From Miscanthus floridulus (taxonomy: Eukaryota > Streptophyta > Magnoliopsida > Poales > Poaceae): a stretch of 64,000 nt of DNA. The stretch spans positions 140,725,426 to 140,789,425 of the forward strand of contig NC_089585.1 of the NCBI RefSeq assembly GCF_019320115.1, read 5' to 3'. The notes under the pieces are model-generated. The model was not told the origin of the DNA. It saw only the letters and a list, made by a program, of their open reading frames with translations, and did not search any database. Of the stretch, positions 41,613 through 54,693 are shown in pieces (position 1 is the stretch's first letter; the number at the start of each line of letters is the position of its first letter). The translations under genes were made by a program, and so were the position numbers.

Positions 41613-44600
41613 ATGGCGCCGTCCCCCGTTACGTGCCGCCCCTCCGCGGCGCGGCACCGCCCTCTGCTGCTCCGCGCCCCCGCGCCGCGCTCTGCCGACG
41701 GAGCGGCGCTGGGCCTGGCGCTGCCGCTGCGGAGGAGGGAGGCGCTGGTGCTGGCGACGGCGCGGCCGCACGAGCGGTGGATCGCGGCGGACCCGTGGGC
41801 GTCCGCGCGCGCGTGGACGAGCCTGGGAAGGGGCAGGTGCGCCGCGGCGGGGCAGGTCGCGGGGAGGAGCAGCGCGGGCGTCGGGAGGAGCGCCGGGATG
41901 GAGGTGGCCATCGCCGCCGCCGCGGTCGTCGCCATGGGCACGGGGAACCGCGTCCTCTACAAGCTCGCGCTCGTGCCGCTCCGGCAGTACCCCTTCTTCC
42001 TGGCGCAGTTCGCCACGTTCGGGTGCGTCCGTGCGCCTTCTCCTCTCTCTCTCTCTCTCTCCTCGCTTCGTTTGCTGCGCCCGCATTGATCGGTCGTCGT
42101 CGTAGTAGATGGCGCACGCGCTGCTGCTGCTGCTGCTGTGCCCGATCGGATCCAGCAGTGTCGCTTGGACTTGGAAGCTTGAACAGTAGAGATTCGTCGT
42201 CTCCGTCAAGCCGTTCGCTGTCGTGGATGGTGAATCATTTCCGGTTGCGGCCCCACGTGTCTCGTGGAATAAAATAACTGGGCGAGATTTTTTGGTTGTT
42301 GCTAAATCTGGATGCCGTCCTGCGACTGCGCTGCCGTGTTTTTTCCCCCCGGTGCCAGATAGAGCTCATGAGCTGGCCTCTTATCATGTCAAACGGGGTA
42401 TAAATATGAATACGGTACATAAATAGCAGCAGAAACTATTACCGTGCTATTATTGATTTGTTGTTATGCTTATGCATCAGTGACTAGTGAGCCAGTGAGC
42501 ACCACTGCACCAGCATGCATCAGTAAGGTAGCACAGCTCATAGTAAATATAAAATGGGTAATTGCTTCTACTACAATTCATGATTCCCTGAAATCTGGGT
42601 ATATGCTTTTGTTTGTCAAGTGTAGCAGTAACACACCTCACTTCTGCAATGCCATTTGACATTTCTCACATTACAGTTTTCTCATATGACTGGTATAATA
42701 TATATAGCCTGCATCAACATGGCATTTTTTTTTAATTAGCCACAATATACAATATCAATCGTGCTGCAATAATCCTATTTCTTCACTAATCCCTTACGGT
42801 ATTTAACATGCATAACAGTGTCTGCATAGCTAAACTGCATCGCAAGTCACAAAAAAAAAAAGCTAAACTGCATCGCTGGCCTTTGTTGAGTAAATACCAG
42901 TACTTCCTTAATGGTTTTGAGGCTGTTACTCTACAATTAGATTCTATTGGAACCAAGGCACTATGATATCAAAGAAAAAGACATCAGAGCAATTATCGAC
43001 TTGCTTTCCGATCCTGTTATAGTTCAACATCATGCATTTTACAAATTAGTTGAAATGATCTTTTCTGTGAAACTCTGTTTGAACTATTTATTGGTTTCTG
43101 ATAACATGCTCTGAATCATCTAATTTTGGCAGATATGTTGTCGTCTATTTCTCAATCCTGTATCTTCGATATCAAGCGGGCATTGTCACAGATGAGATGC
43201 TGTCTCTACCACAGAAACCTTTTCTAGCTGTAGGACTCTTAGAGGCTTTTGGAGCAGCAGCAGGGATGGCAGCTGGAGGTAATTTTCTCAAGCCGGATTC
43301 AACTTATTTTTTGTGGCCAAGTAATGACTGAAGCAACATCCGTCTACCCGTTTGTCACAATTAACTCGATGCTGCTAGAGTTTTTCTAAAAACGTATGCC
43401 ACTCATGTGCATAATTAGCTAGGAAAATTGTCGAAGTCAACTTTAGGTTCACAGTTCCGCACCTTCACTTGTACTTCTGTACTGATGTTTGAGTTTGGTT
43501 AGGTAGTTTGTTCGTGAAAGTAAGTTTACTTGACATGAACTATATGAAGCTTGTCCTCACAGTTTGATTTGTTTTGTTTTGTTTTTGTTGGAGTAGCTGT
43601 TCTTTCTGGGGCTTCAATACCAATACTGTCACAGGTTATGAGCACTATCAGTGTTATATTACAATCTTTGTTTATTCATATCTAATCACATGCCTTAATT
43701 TCTTTATTACTTTTTTGCAGACCTATCTTGTCTGGCAGCTTATTCTATCTGCTATTTTCTTGAAGAGGCGCTATAGAATTAATGAGGTAGCAGGATGCTT
43801 TCTAGTGGCCATTGGTGTCATAATAACTGTAGCAAGGTAAGTAATCTCTCGATGAGCTCATGTGGGTCTCTAAGCATCCAGTGAAGCTGCTGAGTGTATT
43901 TTCACAGCTATATTCCATGAAGTTGTGTTCTTCTTTCTGATGATGCCATCTTAAAGGGCGCTTGAACAAACCTTCTGTTAAATCCAGAAGATAAGAACTT
44001 GAGTAAATAGATTTGTATCATTAGTTGGGAATGTTTACAGTATTGCTTTTATGCTCCAGAAATCGTCAATGTCTCACAAACCATACAGTGGGTGTTCATG
44101 TGCCCCCATCTGGTGGCATGTGTGTTACAGTACAAAATACTTCATTAATTTCTACGTTTCTGCTGCTGGAAAAATAAAACATCTATATGCAAATTATGGA
44201 AATCACACATGCTATAAAAAGAATCTTTCACACATATCTCCTTCGCATGGAGGATTTGATACTATGTTTCAGCAAAGTATCATCTTTGACATATGCAACG
44301 CTTCTTTGTTGTTCTTTGCATGTTTTAGGGTTAGAAACTATAGCATTTGGGGTTAAGGAATTGTGTTATGGCTTACAGTGTTTCAGCGAAGGATCATTTT
44401 GGAAACCTTAATTTGCTTGTCACCGCCGTAGTGAGAGAATAGCGTTTGGAATTAAGGAACTGTGTTGCAGCAGCATGAGCAAGCTGTGTCAAGTTATATT
44501 GTCAAATGTCAAACCAGAAGTCTTCCTTTTGATTCAGATATCTCTTGCCTTGACGTGAATAGGATTTAACATGAATCTTACTTTGGCATGTGCAGTGGAT

Positions 44601-47297
44601 CTGGTACTAGTGCTTCATTTAAAAGTACTGGAATCTTATGGCCGCTGCTAATGATAATATCGTTCTTTCTCCAAGCTGCTGATACAGTGTTGAAGGTAGC
44701 AAGTCTATTTTAATAAACCAGTTACCTAACCACAGCGCTTTAGCTGCCAGTTTCACCTGATCCAACTAAAGTTTATTGTTGCAGGAAATAATATTTATAG
44801 ATGCTTCTAAGAAATTGAAGGTAATTACTTCCTTCCATTATTTACCATGATATGTAGAGCTTTCATTAGTCAAATCTTCATAGCCATTCATCTCTGTCAG
44901 ACCCTTTTCTTAATTCAATACTCTTCTTTTGTTTCTAGTGTGGCTCAGTTGATCTTTTTGTTGTCAATTCATATGGCTCTGCTTATCAAGTAAGAATACG
45001 ATCCTATTGTCTAATACTTTGGATGCAGTATATATCCATCCAGAATAATTAGCAAATTACCATTTCAGGCTCTTTTTATGTGTCTCTTGCTGCCTTTCCT
45101 GTCAAAGTTATGGGGAGTTCCATTCCATGTGTTACCAACGTACATTAAAGATGGTGCAGCCTGCTTCTTAAATATGGGATCAATATCTGGTATTGCTATT
45201 TTTTCTAGTCCTTTTTTAAAAATCTGTCTTTGTAAGGTAAATGCAGATCATGATATTTCTTAAAATTGAATTAAGCACTAATGATTTATTACCATTTACG
45301 TTGAGTTTCTGAAGTTTCCACCATTCTGTTAGTGCTTAATAACTAATCCTACCTGCTTGTTTGAGTTGAACTTTTTAAGTAGGTGAGAATTCATAGTTGT
45401 AGTTACAATATGTCTTAAAGAATGTATTCACAGTAGCAATGTTCAGTAAGATGTTTCTTTACTACCATGTTATCCTTCGCAATTCTGATTCATTTTGAAT
45501 TTCCACATTAGCATATAATTGGTATTTTTTTATATAAAAAGGAATCATATAAGCATGCTGAGCAAGCATCTTACTTATTGTTAAACTTCTGAACTGTGCA
45601 GGTTGTGAAGGGGCACCACTACTACCACTACTATTTGTGTTGGTTAACATGGGATACAATATATCATTACTACACCTACTAAAGATGTCCTCGGCAGTCA
45701 TATCTTCCTTGGCTTCTACATTCTCAGGTTTTCATACTGTCTTCAGTGCACCATCCCATTTACTTACACCAGCGGCTAGCACATCAAACTTTTCAAGTTT
45801 TGTGTTTCGGTTTCATTTTAACTTCACAATGTCTCAACTCTATGGTAAAGTGCACATCTGAACGTTTTGACAAAGGAATTTCTGTCATACCACTGGCAAA
45901 AACACTTCACTAAAGTACCACTGCATGTTTCATTGATATAAGGGATGGGTTCATTTTGAAACATCGATTACAACAGCATTAATGTATCCACCATAGTTGA
46001 ACTGATTTAAAACTGTTTTACACAGTTTATTGAATATCGTCTAGCCTTTGTATTGTGAAACCTTTATTTCAACCATACACAAGCCGATATTTGGAAAGTC
46101 CCAATTGACAAATCATTGCTTTGTTTGGCTAAACATTATGGTCAGCCTTCCTTTTGCGGGAGAAGAAAAACTGGGCGCAGTGCTTATGTGTTCTTGCAAG
46201 GAATGGTGGGTAATTGGTATACATAAATCTTCTATAGTTCTATAGATAGCGAGATGGAATATAATTACTATCTTAACGCAACACCTATCAGGGTATGATA
46301 CTATGATCGAAGCATCACGTTTTTTGAATAAGATGAATAAGTACCTTAGCTGCAACTTAGTAGATTATTCTGGTACACTCAACTACAACCAGAAAAGACA
46401 ACGATATGGCTGATAGTGAATTAGTGAGACTTCAAATGGACGAGTTACAGAGAACATAGAAGTATATATAGGAGGCTCACAAGCAGCTTCAGGTGTACAA
46501 GAGGCATGCTGAAATTATGCATGTATTAACTTTATTTTTGTGCTTGTTTAGCAGAGACTACCATACAGACTAACCTTGCCAACAAATCATGGACCTACTT
46601 ATTCCTATCAATCAGATACTATCAAATAGTTTACAGTCTTCTTCATTGTTGGGTATTTTCTGTTCATGATGACAACATTCATTGAATTATATCGTCTAGT
46701 AACAAAGTGAAAAAAAACTGTTTTTTATTCCTATCAATCGGACACTAGCAAGTAGTTTAGCCTTCTTCATTGTTGGGTGCTTCCTGTTCATGCTGCCAGC
46801 AGTCAGTTGAATTATATCATTTAGGAACCAAATGAAAAACTTTTGAGCCTTTGACAGTTCAGAAGCTGGCCTAGAGCAGAACCAACATTCATTTTATAAT
46901 TATGGTTTTTCTGCTACCACGTACAGAGCAGTCTTTGAATTATATCACCTAAGAACAAAGTGAAATTTTTTTGAGCTTTTGACAGTTCACCAGCTGGCCT
47001 AGAGCAGAAAACCAACATTCCTTTTATAACTATGCTTGTTGCTGCTACCACTAGCAGAGAAGACACTCAAGTAAGATGTTGTAGCATGATATATGAACTG
47101 ATCATGAATGATGGTTTTCTTGTGCAGTTCCGCTGTCCATCTACGCTTTCACCCTACCACTGCCGTATATCGGTGTGGCATCATCTCTGCCACCTGGATT
47201 TGTTGTAGGTGCAGCGGTACTCACCGCTGGCTTACTACTATACAGCCTACCACAGGCACAGCATTATGGAAATTCTTTCCACAACAAAAATGACTAG
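41613..47297 (+). CDS. CLT: Chloroquine-resistance-transporter-like (CLT) plastid thiol transporter, ten exons
   Basis: Exons: 41613-42022, 43133-43278, 43597-43634, 43721-43836, 44596-44695, 44785-44820, 44939-44989, 45069-45189, 45602-45727, 47128-47297. All are GT-AG and sum to 1314 nt, 437 residues, with frame kept at every junction. The first ~95 residues are Arg/Ala/Ser/Pro-rich, like a chloroplast transit peptide. Then come about ten membrane segments of the DMT superfamily, with the landmarks NRVLYKLALVPLRQYPFFLA, SGASIPILSQTYLVWQLIL, FLKRRYRINEVAGCFLVAIG, FFLQAADTVLKEIIF and NMGYNISLLHLLKMSSAVIS. These fit plant CRT-like transporters (CLT1-3), homologues of the Plasmodium PfCRT that export gamma-glutamylcysteine and glutathione from plastids and affect cadmium and pathogen responses. 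Length matches the family (about 430-450). Which of CLT1-3 it equals cannot be told. Confidence 0.9.
46600..47060. repeat. Diverged tandem repeats in CLT intron 9
   Basis: TCATTGTTGGGTRYTTYCTGT occurs at about 46646 and 46768, and GAATTATATC followed by a few bases and CAAAGTGAAA or similar occurs three times. GACAGTTCA ... GCTGGCCTAGAGCAGAA occurs at about 46853 and 46980. Units are about 120-160 bp. They explain part of the unusual 1.4-kb length of this intron. Confidence 0.75.
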
Positions 47298-48142
47298 TTA
47301 GCATTCATTTCTTCATTGGTTTATCACCCTTCACTCCAAGATGGCACGTCATCTGGGCTTGAAAGGTAGAACAGAAGTTCTCCTGAGGGCCACCTGACTG
47401 TTGTATGTTGTATGATACATATCATATATATACACCCACCAATGAAGGTGAGGAAATAGCATATGGATATATTGGGAATAAAGATTGAGAGGAGGAATAA
47501 GTACCTGGCCGTCAGACATTGTTGTTACTGAAGGAAGGTCGGAGAAGAGCATGCACAGTGGTGAGACGGGAAGAGAACCAAGGAGAAGAGCAGCAGCAGC
47601 ATCACCACAGGGACGAAGAGAAGGAACAGAGGTGGTGGCGAAAGCGGTGGCAGCACCAATGGTAGGCACAGGAGGATCACTGTGGCCACCAGCAACATCA
47701 TCAGTGCTCCCTTGCTCATCGTCGCCGCCACCGCCCTGCGCTGTGATGGAACTTCTGCCTTCCTCCAATGGCTGCCCGGCTCCAGTCTTTTCCTAGGCTT
47801 TCATGTTTGTTGTGAGGAATTTGTTGTACTGTGTGTGAGAAAATGTTGTACCCAATGGAGGAACTGGGAAGCTGGTAAGTTATATATGGCCAGCTTGAAG
47901 CAGCAGGCCAGATGGGGTGTTTTGTCATGTGTGTCCGTTTGACTGGGCATGTTTGATCCTTTTGTGCAATTGTCCTTCTGCTTCCAGTTCCAGTACAAAG
48001 GCTGCACTTGACTGGTTGGGGGACCCGGGACCGTTTCTTTCTGGGACGTCGAGGAATCCCTTGTCCAGCTGTCCCCCGGGGCTGCGGTGGGGGAACAGGG
48101 AGGGCCATCGAAGGCGTGAGGTGAGATGAGGGCTAGCTGCCT
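47298..48142. other. 3' flank of the CLT gene, no further gene seen
   Basis: This holds the CLT 3' UTR and then a moderately GC-rich stretch (47480-47770) with frames on both strands (Ser/Thr/Ala-rich on plus, Gly/Asp-rich on minus) lacking any known domain. Confidence 0.4.
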
Positions 48143-48470
48143 GCTGCTAACGGATTTGCGAAACGTTTTTCCCATCCGGCTCACGGTTCTAAAGTACTAG
48201 TGATTCTTTCTATATGATGCGTTAGTACTACCTGAGTGTGTTGAATTAAGCGGCTTAATATCCTGTCCATCAAAACCAATTTTCGTTTCTGCTAACGGAT
48301 TTGCAAAACCAGCGGTTGTCTGATCCGCAAAGTCGAATTTATTTTTCCCATCCGGCTCACGGTTCTAAAGTGCTAGTGATTCTTTCTATATGATGCGCTA
48401 GTACTACCTGAGTGTGTTGAATTAAGCGGCATAATATCCTGTCCATCAAATCCATTTTTCGTTTCTATAG
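48143..48470. repeat. Tandem duplication, period about 175 bp
   Basis: CCCATCCGGCTCACGGTTCT followed by AGTACTACCTGAGTGTGTTG occurs twice (starts at 48171 and 48347) with very few differences. The second copy is preceded by extra sequence. It is recent by its similarity, and non-coding. Confidence 0.85.
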
Positions 48471-48896
48471 GAGTGGTACAGCAACCGCAAGAGGTTCTTT
48501 ATATATTTATTTATGTATTGATAAGAACAGAGATTTTTTTTGGGGGGCGGGGTGGAATCTCTTGCAACAACTTCTTCAAATAAATCTTAAATGCTCTGCT
48601 CGCTAAAGATAGAGGGCGGAGCTGGCTCTTCAAAGTGCTAAACAAGATAAAAAAGAGAAGTTCTTGTATGGTGGAGAAATACAGAGAACAAATTCTATTA
48701 GAATGACTCTTCAAACGAGGATTTAGAGAGTGAGTTTAAGATTAACTTTTGGAAATGCTCTAAGCACGAACTTAGAGATTTGCAATAGCTTCTTGTTATT
48801 CCCACTATCTAGAATTAGTATGCTTCTCTGATCAAAATTTATTTAACACTGCATGATTTTTTTGATAGAAATTAATGTCATCAGAATCGAAAAGTA

Positions 48897-49159
48897 CTCC
48901 CTCCGTCCTATAAAGATTATCATTCTCACTTCTCAATGAGTCAAATATTTATAACTTTGACTAAATATATATAATAAATGTTAATATTTATGATACATAA
49001 TTAGTATCATGAGATTAGATGAATCTTGAATGTATTTTCATAATAAATTTATTTGGAGATAAAAATATTGCTAATATTTCTATAAATCTAGTTTAATGTA
49101 AGAAAATTTGATCAGCACGAATTCATTGCGCGACATTTTTTTTTGGGATGGAGGTGGGG
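48897..49159. mobile_element. Stowaway/mariner-like element
   Basis: The left end TA|CTCCCTCCGTCCTATAAAG and inverted right end TA|CCCCACCTCCATCCCAAAA are flanked by TA (48895-48896, 49160-49161). The AT-rich interior with GAGTCAAATATTTATAACTT is typical of grass mariner-type elements. Confidence 0.65.
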
Positions 49160-49439
49160 TACTTATGATTATGATTCCGTGTCACGAATATGGAATGGCG
49201 CATATTAGTAGAGTAGGGTGCAGTAGAAACTGCAATGGGGTTGTGAGTTTGTTTCCTTCTGGCGCCCTCCTTTTGAGTCGGAGGCTCGGAGCCTTCGAGG
49301 AGGCAGAGCAGAGGGCTTGGCGACACGGCGGGCTGGCTGGCTGGGGTGGGGGCGTTTGAGTTTGAGGGCGTGCAACCCGATTCTCCGGCACCACACATGG
49401 GGTGCGACGGCAGATCCTCACCTGTCAAGTGTCAACTGA

Positions 49440-49560
49440 CAGCCTGTTCGCTTGCTCGTAAATGATTGTAAATTTCCAGCTAGGAACAATGTTTTTCTCT
49501 CACATCAAACCAGCCAGCAGTAAATAATCCACGATCGTTTACGGTCTCCCGAACAGGCTG
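49440..49560. mobile_element. MITE with CAGCCTGTTCG inverted ends
   Basis: CAGCCTGTTCG at the left and its exact complement CGAACAGGCTG at the right bound 121 bp. TGA occurs directly outside both ends and may be a 3-bp target duplication. The ends share GTTCG with the elements at 2560 and 7797. Confidence 0.75.
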
Positions 49561-50908
49561 TGAACCGCCAGGGGTCTGTTATTAGCGCCGGCACACCATC
49601 CGTTTCTGCGCAATTATCTGGCGGCACTTTGTTCTTGGCCGGGAATTTTCCAGGCAGGGGCACGGCACGTACTGCTGCTAATCCAGGTGGTTGTACTCAC
49701 AGCCTCGAAAACAATCCGTAACACATGTGATTAGTTAGGATGGTGTCTGGAAGACTGGAACTGGAAGTGTGAGTAACCATCTCAAGTGCAGCGAATCTGG
49801 TCCGGTATGACCGTATGAGTATGACAGCCAAGCCACATCCACCTCACCTGGTAAGCTAGGCTGGCACTGCAACGCATGTAGTACTTGTAATCGCATGGTA
49901 CTACTAGCGCGTGTGCTGTCGGCACGACCACGTACTGAAATTTGGATACCATGAGGAACGGAACTCGTATGTTCCCGTGGACCATATTATATGTGCTATA
50001 AATCCAACAGTGTTTCACAATTCACACTGCATAAATCATAGACCCGTTTGGTACAGCGAGCTCTCAGTGACGTAGTTTTATTTAGCTCTAGCTTCACTTG
50101 CTAGAGAAACATTTGACAAAAACAACTTCTTATTTTTGAATTAGGGATCCACTTATCATTGGGCTATCTTTTATATTTTTTCTCCACCTTTTTTATTCTT
50201 TCTCTCCCGTATCTCTCTTGCCTGTGCCGCCACCCCAATCCCCCTCCCCCACCGACTCCGAGCCTCATCCTCTGAACCGGTGTCGAATCTTCTTCCGCCG
50301 ACCCCCATCCTACGAGCTCACGCAGCGGTAGGGCCGGCCGTACGAGGCAGGACGCTTGTGGCCAGCCAAGTTCGGCGCGAACCGTCCGGCCGGCGAAAAG
50401 CTCCGCGCGTGACGGGGATCTTGTCGCGTTCGGTCGGTGCCGTTGGCGATCGACGCGCGCGGCACCGGCACGGCAGGGGGCCCCAGCGAGCCACCGGCCC
50501 CACGAAGTCGGAGGCCCACCGGGACGAGGCTGCCGTGCTCGCTATCAATCCGACCAAATGCGAAGCGGGGCCTGAGAGGGCTGCGCGCTGAGTAGTTGGG
50601 CTTATTCAGCGACGGTGAAACGGGCCTAACTAATTTCCTCTGGAGTTCAGATTTTGAGCATGCGTCGGATTCGATCCGATGCTCTCTACACTCTCTCCCT
50701 CTGTAAAAAATAACATCTAGAATTTTGTGCAGATGAGCTTTCTTAAATTTGAACAGGCTCGTAACAAATATTAACAACATTTATATAAAAATCTAAATAA
50801 GCTTATTATAAAAATATGTTTGAACTATCTATTCATACACTATAAATACCAATAATCTTGTGTACATATATGTGGTCAAATTTAAAAATATTTGATTTCT
50901 TAGGAGGC
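49561..50908. other. Intergenic DNA with a GC-rich patch
   Basis: The patch at 50280-50600 has long frames on both strands but no recognised domain. A GTTTGGTACAGCGAGCTC start near 50046 looks like a partial MITE end. No gene is supported. Confidence 0.4.
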
Positions 50909-51153
50909 ACACCCTCCGTCCCAAAATAAATGTATCTCGCTCATTCAGGTTTTAAAGTTTAATCAAATATATATCCAAAAATATTAATATCACGATGTAT
51001 AATAAGCATTACTATATTGACGTCGAATGTACTTTTTCATAAGAAATTACTTAGAGATACAAATATTGATATTATTTCTTATATAATTAGTCAAATTAAA
51101 AGAGTTCGACTCTTTGAGAGGCGTAACGTGTATGTATTTTAGAGCGGAGAGAG
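50909..51153. mobile_element. Stowaway/mariner-like element
   Basis: The left CACCCTCCGTCCCAAAATAA and inverted right CTCTCTCCGCTCTAAAATAC ends are consistent with the grass 'CTCCCTCCGTCCCAAAA' family. The interior is AT-rich (TCAAATATATATCCAAAAAT). TA flanks are not clear. Confidence 0.55.
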
Positions 51154-51203
51154 CAAGAATGGCACTCTTCATGAGATGGAGAAAAGTACTAAGCTTCCAC
51201 TTA

Positions 51204-51563
51204 GGTGGCATTTGAATCCTTTCACTCGGAGGAATTGAAATCTATTTAATAAATTAGACTATTTGGTTTGGAATTTGATATTACACCACTTTTCAAAGTT
51301 CAAATATAAGCCTATCCCAAATTCATAGGGCGGGAGATAGAAATTGATTCTCTATATCACCATTCTATATTTCTACTTTGCAACTTATAATATAATCTTC
51401 AACTCGCTCCTCTATGGTAGAAATACAACACATAAGTATCTCTCTCGTATAGGCAACAATAATATACAAATATAATTCATAAACAACCATATTAGCTTAA
51501 TTAATATATATGTAAATTAAAATTATTAAAATAAATTTAATTCCGATGATCCAAACGGTCCTC
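51204..51563. mobile_element. Candidate MITE with GTTTGGATC-type ends
   Basis: The left AGGTGGCATTTGAATCCTTT and inverted right AGGACCGTTTGGATCATCGG ends are weakly inverted around AT-rich, non-coding DNA. Boundaries and superfamily are uncertain. Confidence 0.35.
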
Positions 51564-51724
51564 GCGGTATGCGGTAAACATAGCCTTGTTTATGTCACGT
51601 TATCTCTAACTATAGATAACGTATATGCATGTATGCCGCTATGCGGTACGGTCGTAGGCCTCGCAAATCAAGCTTGATTTCGATGCCGCAACCGCATAGT
51701 TGTACTTACTTGACACTTATATAT

Positions 51725-52480
51725 ATTCTGGCCACAGAATAACTTATTCTATGGCCATCTTGATTTACGATAATATTGGTACTAATTTACGATAATGACA
51801 ATACACATTTACGATACATGAGTTACTATAATTTAAGATGATACTTACCATAATGCTATTGTAAATCACTTATGAGGGAGTTACCATAATCTCGTAAATT
51901 AGTATAGTAATTATCGTAACTCAAAGTGGCCACAGAATAAGCTATTCTATGGCCACTTTGAGTGACGTACTGTTCTATAGCTGGCCGTAGAATAAGTTAT
52001 TCTGTGGCCACTTTAAGTTATGATAATTACTATATTAATTTACGAGATTATGGTAACTCTCTCATAAGTGATTTACTATAACATTATGGTAAATATCATC
52101 TTAAATTATAGTAACCCATGCATCGTAAATGTGTATTGTAAATTGGTACAAATATTATCGTAAATCAAGGTGGCCATAGAATAAGTTATTATGTGGCTAG
52201 CTGCAGAATAGCCTTACCGGACGTACTGTTCTGTAGCTTGCCGTAGAATAAGTTATTCTGTGGCCACTTTGAATTACGATAATTACTATACTAATTTACA
52301 AGATTATGGTAACTCTCTCATAAGTGATTTACTATAACATTATGGTAAGTATCATCTTGAATTATAGTAACCCATGTATTGTAAATGTGTATTGTCATTA
52401 TCGTAAATTGGTACAAACAAATAAGATGACTATAGAATAAGTTATTCTGTGACTAGCTGCAGAATAGCCTTACCATGTGT
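51725..52480. repeat. Array of three ~220-bp palindrome-ended units, one inverted
   Basis: Units bounded by GGCCA(C/T)AGAATAAGTTATTCT(R)TGGCC lie at about 51731-51945 (one orientation), 51985-52190 and 52225-52450 (the opposite orientation). The unit interior contains TTATGAGGGAGTTACCATAA, or its inverse with CTCTCTCATAAGTGATTTAC. The boundary sequence is itself a palindrome (AGAATAACTTATTCT). Spacers with GACGTACTGTTCTRTAGC are also repeated. Non-coding. It may be a MITE family inserted into itself or a rearranged tandem array. Confidence 0.75.
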
Positions 52481-54085
52481 ATATATATATATGCGCGCGC
52501 GTACACAGTCACACACGCATGTATCTCCAGTGCATGGAGGGCAGAGCCGTGTAAGCTAGGACGATAGTCGATAGATCCTAAACGATACTTGAGATCAATC
52601 ACTCCAACTCTCCGAGATACGATTTGTACACGCACGCACGAGAGTGGGTGAAGCGCAAGACTTGCACTACCCGTGGTCTCCGCTTGATATGTTTTTTTTT
52701 GGGAATGTCTCCGCTTGAATTATATTTGTTGCTGTTGGACAAAAGCAAGATTTATTCGGTCTTTACCTTAAAGAGATATGGAAATCTGCAAGCACCTTAC
52801 TTTTGTTACCCCCACCCTATAATCATGTCCTTGACCCTGCAAATTTCTATGATCTAATCAATTTTGCATAACGGCACAAGTCTTTGGAAAGCGGCCGGAG
52901 CAAAACACCCGGCAACTCTTCTTTTTTCTTGATCCTTTTCCATGTATACTTTACTTTGGGGGTTGGCGTGCTAAAGCGCGTTGTATACTGCTACTTTGGC
53001 CGTCTTTGACTTTCTCATCTTTAATAAAACAGACAGCTCTCTTGACGGTTCGTTCGTTTAAAAGAAATCAATCTTGCATAAGATATGTGTAGCTTAAGCT
53101 TATTATTAGTTATCTATGCTCGCGCATGTGTGCACATTATTAAAGTTACTACTCGCATTGCCAATGTTTAATCTCTTAGAAAACTCTTAACGAGCTACGG
53201 AGTAAACTAGAGTTATGTTCACTACTTTTTATTATATCCACGAGAAAACGATTGATTTAAGGTAAGGTTTTCAGCCTTTCAAACCAGACATCAGACACTT
53301 CCTTTTATTGTTTGCTTGTCCACAAACATTCATAAACAAGGAGGGAAGTTCTCTCTGTTTTTTTTTTTTGGAAAAATAGGAGTATGCTTATTCATATAAA
53401 TATGTTTAGTATATATCTTACTATTACCACATTAATTCTCACGAGATGCATTCAAAAGGATCAATCATAAAAATACTTACAAAACAAGAAAAGACCTAGA
53501 CATCAATTCAATTGACTAATCACCATTCAAAATAATACCCACTAGATCTATTTTGTTTTCTAAAAAAATCACCTTTCTTTGTTATTATGAAAAAATGACT
53601 TATAGTAACTCCTACATCTAAGCATCTAAATTACACATATGTCATCGTGAAACATAATCTAAAGTAACTCACTAAACTTGCATGTAAGTTACTCACCCCA
53701 TTATCAAGATACATAATCTAAGTTACCTCCTCAAATTTGCATCTAAATTAATTACCCCACCTCTGTTATTATTAGAAAAATAAAATAAATCTATATCTGG
53801 TTTACCAACTTATCATTAAAAGGTTTAAATATCCATGAATTATGCCTATGTATGTTTCTACACACTTCTATCACTATTAATATATAAAATACTAATTGAA
53901 ATTAAACATGCATGATTTGTCACCATGCAAATCGACGTACACATGCATGCACGTAATAATATACATATTTCTAGGTTTCCAATCATGAAAAACGTTCCCT
54001 TAACAACTCCATTTAAATAATATTAATACCCATCAAATAAGAGTTTTAAGTAAAATACAAAAAGAAGAGTTTTCACTAAAATATA

Positions 54086-54140
<55 letters not shown>

Positions 54141-54693
54141 CTATCTATATATCCTCGAATCCTTGTTTTCAATAAAATAAAAAAAAAGTTTTTTTTTAAT
54201 AAAAAGGCACAACAATCATAAGAGTTACAACATAATATGTAAATAAAAAGTTCACAACAATTGAGAAGATAAAAAATGGAAGTTAAAATCCAGATTCATA
54301 ACATCACAAAACATGGTTGCAACAAAAGCTAGCCATCATGATTTAAGCTAAGGTGTCAAGTAAACACATATTGAATACACACGTAGGTGTGATGTGGAGG
54401 AAAAAAAACTACACATATGGATGAAAGAAACATATAGAGTAATTGATAATTTTTCACTAACATGGATAGACATAACAGAGTGTGTGCAAGATAAGAAATT
54501 TCTAATACCTTGTTTCTCCTAAGATTGTAGGCGTGTGAGCATTGGTTGATGTACATGTATAATAAATAGAGATTGTCTTGTCAAACATCCCCACCAATAG
54601 AAAATTGGATATCAGTGGGATCTATCGTATGTAGCCGTATGTCCCTGATTAAAGGCAGGGGCGGAGCTATAGGGTATGACAGGTATGCATCGG
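52481..54693. other. AT-rich intergenic DNA
   Basis: No supported gene. There is a GC alternation (GCGCGCGC) at 52493-52501, degenerate CATCTAAATTA/TAACTCA repeats at 53590-53760, and a long AT microsatellite near 54.1 kb. Transposon-like text GGGGCGGAGCTATAGGGTATG lies just before the retrotransposon. Confidence 0.45.
54092..54138. repeat. (TA)n microsatellite, about 23 units
   Basis: This is an uninterrupted TA dinucleotide run in AT-rich DNA upstream of the Copia element. Confidence 0.95.

Noticed and set aside
41138..41941. Minus-strand 267-codon frame opposite CLT exon 1
   Set aside because: It is a shadow of a GC-rich exon and promoter. Composition is low-complexity and no domain is seen, while the plus-strand CLT model is fully supported.
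47349..47768. Minus-strand 139-codon frame after the CLT gene
   Set aside because: No known domain, and alternative frames are as long. The composition is unremarkable and the region may simply be CLT 3' flank.
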